A DNA stretch of 6,316 nt from an uncultured Eubacteriales bacterium (GTDB lineage: Bacteria > Bacillota > Clostridia > Oscillospirales > Acutalibacteraceae), in assembly GCA_948762645.1 (NCBI GenBank), contig CAQBRY010000090.1:1-6316 (forward strand), in the 5' to 3' direction. The position numbers and the translations under genes are program-made. How positions within the stretch are numbered: position 1 is the first letter of the stretch; each line of letters starts with the position of its first letter. Below, in pieces: positions 5,922 through 6,316 of this stretch. Below the pieces are notes generated by a model, which was given only the letters and a program-made list of their open reading frames with translations, ran no database searches and was not told the origin of the DNA.

Positions 5922-5952
5922 AATAAGGAATATTATCTCAATATTCCTTATT
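5922..5952 (-). terminator. intrinsic terminator of the ATPase gene
   Basis: A perfect 13-bp inverted repeat (5922-5934 with 5940-5952, core AAGGAATATT) with a 5-nt loop begins about 42 nt after the stop codon. On the minus strand it is followed by TTTTTATTTTATG, a U-rich tract. It separates the ATPase transcript from the injection-system operon. Confidence 0.8.
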
Positions 5953-5993
5953 CTCATATAAAAAAATTTATAAATTATTCACCTTTAAACTTG

Positions 5994-6316
5994 CTAAAGA
6001 TATACAATATTGCAATTATAATCCTTTATAAACTCTAAAATATTATCATGACACGTAAATATTACAGCTTGAAACTGTTTTTCTTCACAACTAAAGTATT
6101 CGTCTAAAAATTTTAAAGTTATTCCTAACCTATAGTCATCATATTGCATTAAAATATCGTCCATAAAAAACGGTATATGACTACCCCTGGAAATAATCTC
6201 CGACATAGCCATTCTTAAGGATAAATATGCTTGATCAACCGTACCACTACTTAAAGACGTAGAACTTACATTATCCCCTACAAAAAAAGTGTAGTCTTTT
6301 TGGATACGTATCAGAT
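5994..6316 (-). CDS. C-terminal part of an SbcC/YhaN-like ABC-type ATPase (partial, 5' end off the right edge)
   Basis: The frame is open from the right edge to the stop at 5994, giving 107 visible residues. An ATG at 6212 is internal and should not be taken as the start. In order there are an ABC signature (SSGTVDQAYLSLRMA), a Walker B with catalytic acidic residue (PFFMDDIL), a D-loop region (QYDDYR) and a switch histidine (VIFTCHD). This order is that of the C-terminal lobe of RecF/SbcC/Rad50-type ATPases, whose Walker A and coiled coil would lie outside the window. Such proteins act on DNA ends or in stress and defence systems; which of these applies cannot be told from this fragment. It ends in its own terminator, so a direct link with the injection system is not indicated. 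Confidence 0.85.
   Translation of the reverse strand, partial: LIRIQKDYTFFVGDNVSSTSLSSGTVDQAYLSLRMAMSEIISRGSHIPFFMDDILMQYDDYRLGITLKFLDEYFSCEEKQFQAVIFTCHDNILEFIKDYNCNIVYL

Larger units (their letters stand above)
5619..5993. other. intergenic region between the ATPase gene and the injection-system operon
   Basis: These 375 very AT-rich bases contain no supported gene. Reading in the minus direction they hold the ATPase terminator, a candidate promoter, an inverted repeat, a possible 8-codon reading frame and the ribosome binding site of the 314-aa gene, each listed separately. The region is the natural control point of the operon. Confidence 0.8.

Noticed and set aside
5994..6212. Complete 72-aa gene starting at the ATG at 6212
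   Set aside because: The frame stays open to the window edge and the upstream part encodes the ABC signature motif, so the ATG is internal.

Overview
The window is AT-rich, has strong AGGAGG-type ribosome binding sites and uses one TTG start, which fits a low-GC Bacillota, most likely a clostridial lineage (inference from composition and protein style). Every gene I can support is on the minus strand, so the biological order runs from high to low coordinates.

Right end (6316-5994): the C-terminal part of an ABC/SbcC-like ATPase. It is closed by a clean intrinsic terminator (5952-5922), so it is probably a separate transcription unit. Positions 5993-5619 hold no gene. They contain the terminator, a candidate promoter, an inverted repeat and a possible mini-ORF feeding the next operon.

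Positions 5618-1: the structural part of a contractile injection system, most like an extracellular CIS (phage-tail-like particle, Afp/PVC relatives). In order: an unrecognised, highly charged 314-residue protein; the contractile sheath (570 aa); the inner tube (174 aa, gp19 fold); a tail-assembly-chaperone-like protein (125 aa); a small DUF6760-like reading frame; and a second gp19-fold protein with a very long charged helical tail and 14-residue tandem repeats, cut by the left edge. Sheath and tube form the contractile body. The 125-aa protein and the DUF6760 segment probably assist tube assembly. The last protein sits where phages carry the tape measure.

The most notable signal is at 1701-1770. 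The DUF6760 frame has no usable start codon before its recognisable N-terminus and lies in the -1 frame relative to the end of the chaperone gene. A CCCTTTT slippery heptamer followed after 7 nt by an 18-bp interrupted stem-loop joins the two. This is the layout of a programmed -1 frameshift like the G/GT tail chaperones of phages, here in an injection-system locus. Two other RNA structures stand out: a hairpin lying between the Shine-Dalgarno sequence and the start codon of the sheath gene, and a 19-bp hairpin between the tube gene and the chaperone gene.
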